Assembly: GCA_964435305.1 (NCBI GenBank) | Contig: CAYSZH010000005.1 | Coordinates: 1-64,000, forward strand | Reading direction: 5' to 3' | Source: Granulosicoccus sp964435305 | GTDB taxonomy: Bacteria; Pseudomonadota; Gammaproteobacteria; Granulosicoccales; Granulosicoccaceae | Length of the DNA: 64,000 nucleotides | Shown here: positions 35,368 through 44,478 of the stretch, one piece after another | How positions within the stretch are numbered: the stretch's first letter is position 1 | Layout of the letters: each line of letters starts with the position of its first letter | Program-made: the position numbers and the translations under genes | The notes under the pieces: generated by a model | Told to the model about the DNA's origin: nothing | The model's input: the letters and a program-made list of their open reading frames with translations, nothing else | Databases searched by the model: none

Positions 35368-38300
35368 ATACGAGCACACCCGAAGAAAAGTTAGTAGCCG
35401 AGCCAGCCGATGCGCTTGTGCGCGAAGAAGCATTAGACCCTGAACGTTCTTTTATTGTGCAGGCTCCGGCGGGTTCTGGAAAAACAGAACTCTTAACACG
35501 CCGCGTTTTAACCTTGCTGACAAGAGTCGATGAGCCTGAAGAGGTGCTTGCCATCACCTTCACGAGAAAAGCGGCTCATGAAATGCGCAATCGTGTTATT
35601 GAAATGCTGGTGTTGGCATCCACGACTGTCAGGCCATCAGGTAAGCATGAGCAAGCCGGTTTTGATTTGGCCAGTGCTGTTTTAAAACGCGACGAGGCAC
35701 GTGAATGGGGTTTGATAAAAAACCCGCAACGTCTAAACATGCGCACCATCGATGCACTCAATACGACGCTTGCACACCGCTTGCCGTTGGTGTCAGGCCT
35801 GGGCACCACTGTGGGCACAGTGGAAAAAGCCATGCCTCTGTATATGCAAGCCGCTGAGAGGTTAATTGAAGATTCCGCAGCCAGCATAGATTTGCTACTT
35901 ATGCAGCTTGGTAACAAGCATGAGAGTGTCCAACGCTTGATGGCAGAGTTGCTGGGTAATCGTGATCAGTGGCTTCGAATAGCGTTTCACGGCTTGGATG
36001 AAGACGAGCTAAGAGAGCACCTTGAGACGATGTTGCAGCAACTGGTCGCAAGCCGACTGGAAAGTTTGAATAGTGCGTTTCCTGAATCGACAAAAGAGCT
36101 GTTGCCAACGCTACTTGCCCATATGGCGCGTGTCAGCCCGATACTTATTGAAAACGGCATGAAAGAACCACCGAATTTGGAGGCCCTGACGAACGTAAAA
36201 GCAATGCCCGGCGCTAACATTGAAGATCTTGAAGCCTGGGAAGGAATCGCCAACCTGATGTTGGTAAAAGGTAAGCCTGCCACACGCCAAAAAGTATCGC
36301 GGCTTAACGGTTTCCCGAACAGTAAAAAAGATGCCGATCTTCTGGATACGTCTGTTTCAGAATTGAATGCTAGTAAAGATGCCATGACGGCTCAGTTACG
36401 AGAGCTTGATGAGCACTCGGCAGCGCTTGGTTTGCTCGACGAAGTCCGCCAGTTACCCAGTGGTGTTTATAAGGATGAAGACTGGGCATTATTGGCCCAG
36501 GTTTTAGGTAGTTTGAAAGCCCTTATCATTGAATTGCAGCTGGTTTTTGCTGAGCGTGGTCAGGTAGATTTCGTTGAAATGGCTCTGCGTGCTCAACAGG
36601 CTTTGGGTACTGAAGATGAACCAACTGATCTGGCCTTATCGCTGGATATGCGAATTCGTCATGTGCTGGTAGATGAATTTCAGGATACCTCACGCACTCA
36701 ATTCGAACTGTATAAGTTACTTGTTGCAGGTTGGCAGCCAGGTGATGGCTGTACGTTTTTTGCAGTCGGCGATCCAATGCAGTCCATCTATCGTTTTCGA
36801 GATGGCGATGTCACCTTGTTTAATCTTGCGCAGCAAAGCGGAATCGGGCAAGTGTCACTTCATCCATTATCTTTGAGTGTCAACTTTCGTGCGTCAGCTG
36901 ATGTCGTCAACTGGATTAATGCGACATTTAAAGATGTATTCCCGGAAAAGTCTGATGATATCACCGGCGCGGTACCCTATGCGCATTCAGATGCGTTCCA
37001 CGACAGGCCCGGGAAAGTGCAATTGCATGGCATGCTCGATGAATCAGTCGAGGCCGAAGCTGCACAGGTTGCCATGCTCGCGGCTCAATCGATCAGTGAA
37101 GCTGACCCGGCCACAGAAGACACAGCGGGGCGCGTTGCTATTTTGTTGCGCAGTCGCTCACAAGCGGCCCCGATATTCGAAGCCCTGCAGTCGCAGGGTA
37201 TAGCGTATCAATCTGTTGATATGGAGTTGCTTGGCAATAGACGCGTGGTGGTGGATATCGAATCCTTATGTCTTGCACTGCGATACCCACATGACCGGCT
37301 GCATTGGCTGGCTTTGTTACGTGCTCCCTGGTGTGGTTTAACACTGCAAGATTTGCACGCGCTGATGCATGAGAGCAAGCAGTTACCCGTTATCGCATTG
37401 TTGCAAGACCAAAAACGAATTGCTCTGCTAACACAAGACGCACAAGAACGAGTGGCGCGTTTTCTCGAAGTCATATCACCGGCAATACAGCGAACATCGC
37501 GAGATGCGCTAGTGCCCTGGGTTCAAGCCTGTTGGTTGCAATTAGGCGGCCCCGTATTGTGCACAGATAGTGTGGATATAGATGCAGCGCAGCGGTGTTT
37601 TGCGCGCTTAGGCTCACTTGAGCAAGCCGGTGAGTTATGGCAGCCCAGTGTGCTAAGAGAAGCAATGGAGTCCCTGTATGCATCCTCTGCCGAGAACGAG
37701 CAAGCGCCCGTGCAAATCATGACCCTGCATAAGTCTAAGGGCCTCGAATTTGACACGGTGATTTTGCCAGCACTGGACCGAAAAGCGCCACAGGAGCAGC
37801 AGCGTGCGCTTAACTGGTTTGAAGCCGGGCGTGATGCTGATGCGTTTTTATTGCTCGCACCGGTTGGTGAACGTGGTTTGTCGGGCGATAACCGTGATCG
37901 GATTTATGCTTTGGTTCGTAAGGCCAGGCAACGTTGTGAAGCGCAAGAGAAGCAACGTGTGCTGTATGTTGCCTGTACGCGAGCAAAGCGCAAATTGCAT
38001 TTACTGGCGCGGTACAAAACTAAAAAGGACGGAGAAATTGCAGAGCCAGCGAGCAACTCACTGCTAGCCTCACTTGTGGATCAATTTCACGCAATGCCTG
38101 CGCTTAATACGGTGTCTGATCAAACAGCTGAGGTTGATGTTGGTGCTGCGGCTGTGGATATGGTTGATACAGATGTCAACTCTGTGAACGATACTACGAT
38201 GCCGCAAGCTATTCCAAAGCTTGAGCAAATGCCCGCAAATTGGCGAGTGCCCGAGATCGAAAACTACGTTTGGCCTGGTAAAAATGTGCGCAAAAAATTG

Positions 38301-38876
38301 AGTGATCCTGAGCTGGAATTTTCCTGGGCGGGTACTGTCGCGCGCGATATCGGTAATGTGGTTCATGATCAATTGCAGCTGCTTGGCGCAGCGGATATTG
38401 AGCAGCGCATGGCCTTATGTGCAAACCAGGATGTGCGGGTTGAGCGAGCCTTGAGAAATATGGGTGTGACAGATGAGCAACTGCCCTCTGCAGTGCAGCA
38501 GGCACTTAAAGGGCTTAACAACACGCTTGAAGATGATCGTGGCCAATGGATTCTTGATCAGCAGCATACGGAAGCGCATTCTGAATGGGCTCTGACTGCC
38601 GCCATTGAAGGAGACGTTATCCGTATAGTGATTGACAGAACATTTGTCGACGCTGACGGTACACGCTGGATAGTCGACTTTAAAACCGGCGACCACAAAG
38701 GTTCTGATGTCGATGCCTTCCTTGATCGCGAAGAAGAGCGCTATACCGCTCAGCTGCTTGGCTATGCTGATATCATGAAGCGAATAGACAAGCGGCCAAT
38801 CAGGATGGGCTTATACTTTCCCATGCTAAAGGCCTGGCGTGAAGTCGAACAGGATGCGGACGGGCATACTCATTAG
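35364..38876 (+). CDS. AddA-like UvrD/RecB-family helicase-nuclease
   Basis: 1170 residues of superfamily 1A helicase. Walker A is APAGSGKTELLTRR, motif Ia is ITFTRKAAHEM, motif II LVDEFQDTS, motif III VGDPMQSIYRFR, motif V MTLHKSKGLEFD and motif VI VACTRAKRKL. A C-terminal nuclease domain has WIVDFKTGDHKG and EERYTAQLLGYADIM. Together with the upstream AddB-like protein (ATGA overlap) it should form a two-subunit helicase-nuclease for resecting broken DNA ends and loading RecA, replacing or supplementing RecBCD. Recognition of a Chi-like sequence cannot be judged. Confidence 0.9.
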   Translation: MNTSTPEEKLVAEPADALVREEALDPERSFIVQAPAGSGKTELLTRRVLTLLTRVDEPEEVLAITFTRKAAHEMRNRVIEMLVLASTTVRPSGKHEQAGFDLASAVLKRDEAREWGLIKNPQRLNMRTIDALNTTLAHRLPLVSGLGTTVGTVEKAMPLYMQAAERLIEDSAASIDLLLMQLGNKHESVQRLMAELLGNRDQWLRIAFHGLDEDELREHLETMLQQLVASRLESLNSAFPESTKELLPTLLAHMARVSPILIENGMKEPPNLEALTNVKAMPGANIEDLEAWEGIANLMLVKGKPATRQKVSRLNGFPNSKKDADLLDTSVSELNASKDAMTAQLRELDEHSAALGLLDEVRQLPSGVYKDEDWALLAQVLGSLKALIIELQLVFAERGQVDFVEMALRAQQALGTEDEPTDLALSLDMRIRHVLVDEFQDTSRTQFELYKLLVAGWQPGDGCTFFAVGDPMQSIYRFRDGDVTLFNLAQQSGIGQVSLHPLSLSVNFRASADVVNWINATFKDVFPEKSDDITGAVPYAHSDAFHDRPGKVQLHGMLDESVEAEAAQVAMLAAQSISEADPATEDTAGRVAILLRSRSQAAPIFEALQSQGIAYQSVDMELLGNRRVVVDIESLCLALRYPHDRLHWLALLRAPWCGLTLQDLHALMHESKQLPVIALLQDQKRIALLTQDAQERVARFLEVISPAIQRTSRDALVPWVQACWLQLGGPVLCTDSVDIDAAQRCFARLGSLEQAGELWQPSVLREAMESLYASSAENEQAPVQIMTLHKSKGLEFDTVILPALDRKAPQEQQRALNWFEAGRDADAFLLLAPVGERGLSGDNRDRIYALVRKARQRCEAQEKQRVLYVACTRAKRKLHLLARYKTKKDGEIAEPASNSLLASLVDQFHAMPALNTVSDQTAEVDVGAAAVDMVDTDVNSVNDTTMPQAIPKLEQMPANWRVPEIENYVWPGKNVRKKLSDPELEFSWAGTVARDIGNVVHDQLQLLGAADIEQRMALCANQDVRVERALRNMGVTDEQLPSAVQQALKGLNNTLEDDRGQWILDQQHTEAHSEWALTAAIEGDVIRIVIDRTFVDADGTRWIVDFKTGDHKGSDVDAFLDREEERYTAQLLGYADIMKRIDKRPIRMGLYFPMLKAWREVEQDADGHTH

Positions 38877-38943
38877 CTGAAGTTCATTTGCCTTTCTTAA
38901 TACAATTCCTAACAAGAACCAAGATATTTTAAGTACCCATTTT

Positions 38944-38953
38944 TTGGTACCAA
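38944..38953. promoter_or_regulatory. 10-bp palindrome upstream of tpm
   Basis: TTGGTACCAA is a perfect palindrome 62 bp before the tpm start, in the only non-coding gap of the area. It could be an operator half-set; short palindromes also arise by chance. Confidence 0.2.
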
Positions 38954-39015
38954 CCAGAGAACCCAATAAATGAGTTTAATCGAACCGGCTAAGCCACAAG
39001 CGGTGTGCCTCGTCA

Positions 39016-39687
39016 ATGGAACCTGATTTTTGGCATACACGCTGGAACGAAGGTCGCACCAAATTTCACCAGCAAAAATTCAACACTCGATTACAAGCCC
39101 ATTGGTCATCATTGGGTGTTGCCGAAAATGCAACTGTGTTTGTCCCTTTGTGTGGAAAATCGCTGGATATGCTGTGGCTAGCGGAGCAGGGGCACCCGGT
39201 TGTGGGTGTGGAACTCAGTGAGCTTGCGGTAACGGCGTTTTTTGAAGAAAACAAGCTGGCTTACACCGCTGAATCGCACGGGAATTTACAGGAATTCACC
39301 GCTGCCGTTGAAGGTGTCGATATTCGGTTGTTCGTGGGTGATCTATTTGAGCTGACAGCCACGCAAACCGGGCCTTTGGGGGCTTATTTTGACCGTGCCG
39401 CCCTCATCGCACTGCCACAGCCAATGCGCCAGCAATATGTGGATAAATTGGCGGAATTGCTGCCTTCTGGTGCCATTGGCCTCTTGATAGGGTTGATTTA
39501 CGACCCATCTAAAATGCAAGGGCCACCGTTTTCGGTGCCTGACAACGAAGTACAATCCTTGTATCGAGGTGCTTTTAATGTGCTGGAAGTGGCACAATCA
39601 GCTGGGCCTGAGCGTTTAGGCGATCTTGCCAAGAGAGGCCTCGATACGATGGAAGAGCGGGTATACCGTATTGAGCGAAGTCGATAA
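39016..39687 (+). CDS. tpm: Thiopurine S-methyltransferase
   Basis: 223 residues. The N-terminus MEPDFWHTRWNEGRTKFHQ is the family hallmark, followed by the SAM-binding GCGxS-like strand VFVPLCGKSLDMLWLAEQGHPVVGVELSE and the GDLFELT and YDRAALIALP-type segment (FDRAALIALPQPMRQQY). Bacterial members methylate thiol, selenium or tellurium compounds with S-adenosylmethionine in the cytosol. That activity would fit metalloid handling alongside the nearby TelA and TerC proteins, though the tellurium link is by name and context only. Confidence 0.92.
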   Translation: MEPDFWHTRWNEGRTKFHQQKFNTRLQAHWSSLGVAENATVFVPLCGKSLDMLWLAEQGHPVVGVELSELAVTAFFEENKLAYTAESHGNLQEFTAAVEGVDIRLFVGDLFELTATQTGPLGAYFDRAALIALPQPMRQQYVDKLAELLPSGAIGLLIGLIYDPSKMQGPPFSVPDNEVQSLYRGAFNVLEVAQSAGPERLGDLAKRGLDTMEERVYRIERSR

Positions 39688-39812
39688 TATACGTGCTTAG
39701 CGACAGGCTGTTCATTTTATGGGTTGTTGTTGCCCTTGATCAGATGTGTTTTGTAAATGGATACGGCGTTGTTTAAATGCACTTCGCCGTTTTGATTGAA
39801 CTGGATTCTGCT

Positions 39813-39905
39813 ATGCCTAAATCGTTACAACGTCTTATCGGACTGATTATTTTGCTTGCGACAGTGGGTTTACTGTCATGTCAGGCTTTTTTGAACGTTA
39901 GCTAG
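39813..39905 (+). CDS. Tiny lipoprotein upstream of the XpaC gene
   Basis: 30 codons from ATG 39813 to TAG 39903-39905. The peptide is Lys/Arg-rich at the start (PKSLQRL), has a hydrophobic core IGLIILLATVGLLS and then the lipobox Cys of LLSC followed by only seven residues. It thus looks like an entericidin-sized lipoprotein or a signal-peptide-like leader. Its stop is one base before the ATG of the XpaC-like gene, so translation of the two is probably coupled. No homologue can be named. Confidence 0.5.
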   Translation: MPKSLQRLIGLIILLATVGLLSCQAFLNVS

Positions 39906-39906
39906 T

Positions 39907-40755
39907 ATGGCTGCTGTAAAACGTTATACACCCGGAAAGCCGGGCAAATTCCAGTGGCGTGGCTGGCTGCTGTACCTATTGCCTTTGCCGTTGCTGCCAG
40001 CTGTGTTTATGGCCTTGGCGAACGGCAACCTCGTTCCTGCATTGGCACGCGCTGCAGGGTTTGGTTTGGCTATATTAGCGGCTACCCTGATTCGTAAGGG
40101 CATACACCTTGAAATAGAGGCTGCCAATCGTCGGTTTAAACGCCGTGCCAGTACGGTTCCCTATCGGTTAATTGGTACCGGCGTACTTGCAGTGGCGATG
40201 TTTATTGTCGCGTGGCTTGGCATTTCAACTATGTACTCATTTTTCGAGAGCCTGCTATTTGCGGCTGCGGTTATGGTTGGTAGTTATTTGTACTACGAAT
40301 TCGACCCGGCCCGCTCCGATCCGGAAGTTGCGGCTGTGGGCATTACAACTGAAGAACTTATAGAGCTGCTTGATGAAGCAGAAGGGCGAATCGAATCAAT
40401 CGAACTTGCCAGTAAAGATATCCGCAACAGAGAATTTCGTGATCGATTAAAACGCATCACAACCGAGGCGCGATCAATACTGGATACGATTGAGCAAGAC
40501 CCTGTTGATGCTCGGCGCGCACGTAAATTTTTGAAAGTGTATTTAGAAGGTGCACGACAAGTTACTGAAGGCTACGCAAAATCGCATCGCAGCGATGACA
40601 GTGCCGAGCTTGAAGATAACTTTAGGCGTGTTCTCACCACTATCGAAACGGTTATTGCAGAACAGCAGCGCAAGCTGGCTGAAAATAACCTCTCAGATCT
40701 CGACGTAAAAATTGAAGTGCTGCAACAGCAGCTTGAACACGAAGGCGTAGTGTAA
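39907..40755 (+). CDS. XpaC-like (5-bromo-4-chloroindolyl phosphate hydrolysis) family membrane protein
   Basis: 282 residues. After a basic N-terminus come about four hydrophobic segments (GWLLYLLPLPLLPAVFMALA, AAGFGLAILAATLI, LIGTGVLAVAMFIVAWLGI, LLFAAAVMVGSYLYYEF), and then a long charged helical region (residues about 145-280) typical of XpaC: LIELLDEAEGRIESIELASKDI and RKFLKVYLEGARQVTEGYAK. XpaC and TelA genes are adjacent in many bacteria and are associated with toxic anion or membrane stress resistance; the name-giving phosphatase activity is poorly supported. It is followed 58 bp later by the TelA gene. Confidence 0.82.
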   Translation: MAAVKRYTPGKPGKFQWRGWLLYLLPLPLLPAVFMALANGNLVPALARAAGFGLAILAATLIRKGIHLEIEAANRRFKRRASTVPYRLIGTGVLAVAMFIVAWLGISTMYSFFESLLFAAAVMVGSYLYYEFDPARSDPEVAAVGITTEELIELLDEAEGRIESIELASKDIRNREFRDRLKRITTEARSILDTIEQDPVDARRARKFLKVYLEGARQVTEGYAKSHRSDDSAELEDNFRRVLTTIETVIAEQQRKLAENNLSDLDVKIEVLQQQLEHEGVV

Positions 40756-40813
40756 TTCCACTAGCTAACAAACGTATTTCGCAAACCGTTTTTGTAGTAC
40801 TAAGGAGAAAATA

Positions 40814-41989
40814 ATGGCAACTGAAACCAAAGTGGATCTGGCAACTGATGTTGACTTACTACCAGGCACCGAACTGCTACCCGATGTTAAATACGAAATG
40901 GTGACATACGAAGAAACCAAGCCTGATGAAAAAGCCCGTATCGAGCGGCTGATGGACGAAATTGATTTAGCTGATAGTAACTCTGTTATTTTCTTTGGTA
41001 GTAAGGCGCAACAAGAGCTGACCGGTATTTCCGACAGCATGCTTGAAGGTGTGCGTAATAAGGATCTAGGCTCAGCTGGTGAATCATTAAACAACATGGT
41101 TACCGTACTTCGCGGCTTTAAAGTCGAGAACTATGACCCGAATGATCGTCCAGGATTTTTCACACGGCTGTGGCGTAAGCTATTTGGCGGAGTGACTCCT
41201 ATTGCGAAATTTATTCAGCAGTATGAAGGGGTACGAAGTCAGGTAGACACGGTTACTGATGATTTAGAAGGGCATAAAACTCAGCTGCTCAGAGACATTA
41301 CCTCTTTGGATAAGCTCTATGATGCCAATCTTGAATACTTCCATAACCTTGAGTATTACATCCTGGCCGGTGAGCGTAAGCTTGCTTATATCGATGAGAA
41401 TATAGTACCTGCCGCAGCCAAAGCGGCCGAAGCTTCAGATGAGGTGCTTGCGGCACAAGAGCTTCGCGATGTGCGCTCAGGCCGCGATGATCTGGAGCGA
41501 CGCATTCATGATTTAAAACTCACACGGCAAGTTGCCATGCAGGGCTTGCCCAGCATCCGCTTAATTCAGGAAAACGATAAAGGTCTTGTTAATAAGATTA
41601 ACTCTACACTCGTCAACACCGTGCCTTTATGGCGCCAGCAGTTGGCGCAAGCTGTGACGATTTTTCGCTCGGCAGAAGCTGCCAAAAGTGTTAAGGCGGC
41701 CAGCGATCTGACCAACGATCTACTTGAAAAAAATGCAGAGAATTTACGCTCTGCCAATCGCACTGTACGCGAAGAACTCGAACGGGGTGTGTTTGATGTT
41801 AATGCCGTGCGTAAGGCGAACGAAAACCTGATTGCCACGGTAGAAGAGAGCCTGCAAATAGCGGATGAAGGCAAACGTCGTCGCGCGGAAGCAGAAAAAG
41901 CCTTGGTTGAAATGGAAACAGAACTTAAAACGGCGCTTAAATCAGCCTCTGCTCATGCAAGCCAGGCGAATTCATCAGCAGGAGCATAA
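40814..41989 (+). CDS. TelA/KlaA-like toxic anion resistance protein
   Basis: 391 residues, cytosolic and strongly helical. The family core is seen in DLADSNSVIFFGSKAQQELTGISDSML, NYDPNDRPGFFTRLWRKLFGG and the tail RTVREELERGVFDVNAVRKANENLIATVEES. TelA proteins were named for tellurite resistance on IncP plasmids; their mechanism is unknown. AAGGAGAA precedes the ATG at a good distance. The stop is two bases before the SPFH gene start, so the module is cotranscribed. Confidence 0.92.
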   Translation: MATETKVDLATDVDLLPGTELLPDVKYEMVTYEETKPDEKARIERLMDEIDLADSNSVIFFGSKAQQELTGISDSMLEGVRNKDLGSAGESLNNMVTVLRGFKVENYDPNDRPGFFTRLWRKLFGGVTPIAKFIQQYEGVRSQVDTVTDDLEGHKTQLLRDITSLDKLYDANLEYFHNLEYYILAGERKLAYIDENIVPAAAKAAEASDEVLAAQELRDVRSGRDDLERRIHDLKLTRQVAMQGLPSIRLIQENDKGLVNKINSTLVNTVPLWRQQLAQAVTIFRSAEAAKSVKAASDLTNDLLEKNAENLRSANRTVREELERGVFDVNAVRKANENLIATVEESLQIADEGKRRRAEAEKALVEMETELKTALKSASAHASQANSSAGA

Positions 41990-41991
41990 TT

Positions 41992-43092
41992 ATGGGTTTG
42001 TTTAGCAGTTTGTTTCATGAGTTTGTCGATGTTATCGAATGGACGGACGACAGCAGCGATACCATGGTGTATCGCTTCGAGCGCTATGGTAACGAAATTA
42101 AATACGGTGCCAAGCTTGTTGTCAGAGAAACTCAATTCGCCGTTTTCGTTAACGAGGGGGAGGTTGCTGATGTACTCGGCCCCGGCACATACGAGCTGGA
42201 AACGAAAAATCTGCCGTTACTGACAACGCTGCAAAACTGGCATCACGGTTTTCAAAGCCCGTTTAAGGCCGAAGTGTACTTTTGCAATGCGCGCCGGTTT
42301 ACCGATCTAAAGTGGGGAACCAAACAACCCTTAATGATGCGTGATTCTGAATTTGGTGGTTTACGTATTCGCGCCTTTGGTACCTATGGTGTTCGAATAA
42401 TCGATGCACTTAAGTTTATACGTGAAATTGTGGGTACTGAAGGCGTATTCACAACAGATGAAATCAGTAATCAGCTGCGTAACCTTATTACTTCGCGCTT
42501 TGCCACTATTGTTGGTGGTTCGGGGATTCCGGTTTTGGACATGGCTGCTAACTATGATCAGCTGGGTGAATTCCTGACCAAAAGAATTTCCCCCGAGTTC
42601 TCTGAGTACGGCCTGGAGCTAACCCGTGTGCTGGTGGAAAATATTTCTCTTCCGCCAGCGGTTTCTGAAGCCTTGGACAAGCGCACCAGTATGGGTATCA
42701 CCGGTAATCTTGATCAGTACCTTCAATATCAAACCGGTGTTGCAATGGAAACAGCCGCCTCTAACCCGGGTGGTGGCGCATCGGAAGGTATTGGCATGGG
42801 TGTGGGTCTTGCAATGGCTAATCGCATGTCTGATTCACTTGCAACACCTGCAGGCAGTGCACCGCCACCGGTCCCGCAGCAAGCGCTATTTCATGTTGCA
42901 AGCGGTTCCAGTGCTACTGGCCCGTTTCCGATACCAGAGCTTGAGAAGCAAATTAAAAACGGCTCGTTAACGCCTGCGACACTGGTATGGTCACCCGATA
43001 TGTCTCAGTGGCAGGAAGCGAAAGAGGTTTCGGCACTTGCCGAGCTCTTTAACAATACCGCAGTAACACCACCGCCACTACCATCGAGCTAG
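41992..43092 (+). CDS. SPFH-domain protein with C-terminal GYF_2 domain (YdjI-like)
   Basis: 366 residues. The N-terminal 250 residues are an SPFH/virion-core-like domain of the YdjI type (MVYRFERYGNEIKYGAKLVVRETQFAVFVNEG, GPGTYELETKNLPLL, RIRAFGTYGVRI). A Gly/Ala-rich linker with GIGMGVGLAMANRM follows, and then a GYF_2 domain (residues about 300-355: FHVASGSSATGPFPIPELEKQI, LVWSPDMSQWQEA) expected to bind proline-rich or partner proteins. SPFH proteins form membrane-associated scaffolds. In Bacillus YdjI works with PspA and a zinc-ribbon protein at stressed membranes, and the next gene here is a zinc-ribbon protein. Confidence 0.88.
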   Translation: MGLFSSLFHEFVDVIEWTDDSSDTMVYRFERYGNEIKYGAKLVVRETQFAVFVNEGEVADVLGPGTYELETKNLPLLTTLQNWHHGFQSPFKAEVYFCNARRFTDLKWGTKQPLMMRDSEFGGLRIRAFGTYGVRIIDALKFIREIVGTEGVFTTDEISNQLRNLITSRFATIVGGSGIPVLDMAANYDQLGEFLTKRISPEFSEYGLELTRVLVENISLPPAVSEALDKRTSMGITGNLDQYLQYQTGVAMETAASNPGGGASEGIGMGVGLAMANRMSDSLATPAGSAPPPVPQQALFHVASGSSATGPFPIPELEKQIKNGSLTPATLVWSPDMSQWQEAKEVSALAELFNNTAVTPPPLPSS

Positions 43093-43112
43093 CACGCCAC
43101 GATTTACGTTTC

Positions 43113-44411
43113 ATGAAAGCGACAATAGAAGAAGGTGAGTTCTCGGTTGGTGAGCTTACAACGTCGGCACTCACCGAGACTCGGTTTCCCTGTCAGCAAT
43201 GCGGGGCCATACTGCACTATGCTATTGGCACACATTCTCTTGAGTGTCAGTACTGCGGCCACTTAAACGAAATCAGCGGCAGTGGTGCCGAGATTGAAGA
43301 GCTCGATTTGCACGCAGCACTTCGTAAACTCCAAACTTCTCAGAAAATCAAGCCTGAAACACAAGTCATAAACTGCCCCAATTGTGCTGCAGAATTTGCG
43401 CTTGATGCGCATATTCATTCAGGTGAGTGCCCCTTTTGCAGTACCACCGTTGTAACCGCGACGAGTAAGTCAAAACCGATAAAGCCCAAAGCCCTGCTGC
43501 CTTTCAAAGTTACCTCTCAAGAGGCGAAAGAATCCTATACGAGGTGGTTGGGGAAATTGTGGTTCGCACCCAATGAGCTGAAAAAATTTGCACGTGCAGA
43601 CACTGGGCTCAATGGTGTTTACATTCCTTACTGGACTTACGACAGTGACACGGTCACCGCTTACGATGGTCAGCGTGGCGATGTTTACTATGTCTCGAAA
43701 ATGGTCACAACCGTGGTTAACGGTAAGCGGGTGCGACGACGTGTACAAGTGCCAAAAATACGTTGGCGACATGTAAGTGGTCGAACCTCACGGCATTTTG
43801 ATGATGTGCTGGTGGGTGCGACTCAAACGCTGCCGCGCAAAATCACTGATTGGCTGGAGCCCTGGGATTTACAAAACCTCGTGCCTTATACGGAAGAATA
43901 TTTAAGTGGCTTTAGCAGCGAGGTGTATCAAGTAGGGCTCGATCAGGGTTTTAATTTAGCCCAGACCAATATGGATCGCATAATCCGGCAAGATGTGGGT
44001 AGTGCTATTGGTGGAGACCAGCAGCGCATCACTCGCATGAGAACCAATCATAGCGATACTACGTTTAAACATGTATTGCTACCGCTATGGAGTGCAGCGT
44101 TTGAGTACCGAGGCAAGACTTATCGGTTTGTTGTTAACGGGCGCACTGGAAAGGTGCGTGGCGAGCGTCCGTATAGCGTATTTAAAATTGCTCTGGCCAG
44201 TATTGCTGGTGGGGTTGCACTCATTGGTATTGTGGCTTTGGCCAGTACCTCCGAGTTTGCCAGTTCCGGTGGTTTCTCCAATGGAATAACAGATAGAATG
44301 CGCATAGATTGGGGTAGTGAACCCGCATCATCGCGCTGGCCGCAAATCCCTCTCGATGGGTCACCTGAGAGGGTTGATTTTCCGGAACTTCCTCGGCGGT
44401 GGAGGTACTGA
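43113..44411 (+). CDS. Double zinc-ribbon membrane protein (YdjG-like)
   Basis: 432 residues. Two TFIIB/rubredoxin-like zinc ribbons are at the N-terminus, with Cys27/30/45/48 and Cys88/91/106/109. A conserved beta-rich middle follows (GVYIPYWTYDSDTVTAYDGQRGD, PWDLQNLVPYTEEYLSGF, LPLWSAAFEYRGKTYRFVVNGRTGKVRGERPYS), then one membrane segment near residue 375 (IALASIAGGVALIGIVALAS). Such proteins are often misannotated as helicase PriA because of the zinc ribbons. It follows the SPFH gene by 20 bp and completes a five-gene envelope-stress-like module. Confidence 0.84.
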   Translation: MKATIEEGEFSVGELTTSALTETRFPCQQCGAILHYAIGTHSLECQYCGHLNEISGSGAEIEELDLHAALRKLQTSQKIKPETQVINCPNCAAEFALDAHIHSGECPFCSTTVVTATSKSKPIKPKALLPFKVTSQEAKESYTRWLGKLWFAPNELKKFARADTGLNGVYIPYWTYDSDTVTAYDGQRGDVYYVSKMVTTVVNGKRVRRRVQVPKIRWRHVSGRTSRHFDDVLVGATQTLPRKITDWLEPWDLQNLVPYTEEYLSGFSSEVYQVGLDQGFNLAQTNMDRIIRQDVGSAIGGDQQRITRMRTNHSDTTFKHVLLPLWSAAFEYRGKTYRFVVNGRTGKVRGERPYSVFKIALASIAGGVALIGIVALASTSEFASSGGFSNGITDRMRIDWGSEPASSRWPQIPLDGSPERVDFPELPRRWRY

Positions 44412-44478
44412 TCAATAGGGTGGAGCAGGGTCGGCATAGACCTTGTACGCATCTGTCTTAAAAGCATGGAGTAAAAAT

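Noticed and set aside
35576..35917. Long antisense ORFs inside the AddA-like gene
   Set aside because: They are opposite a clear helicase domain and have no recognisable motifs; typical shadow frames of a high-information coding strand.
38970..39026. 18-codon ORF overlapping the tpm start
   Set aside because: It ends inside tpm and has no family-like or leader-like content; the tpm start at 39016 already gives the conserved N-terminus.
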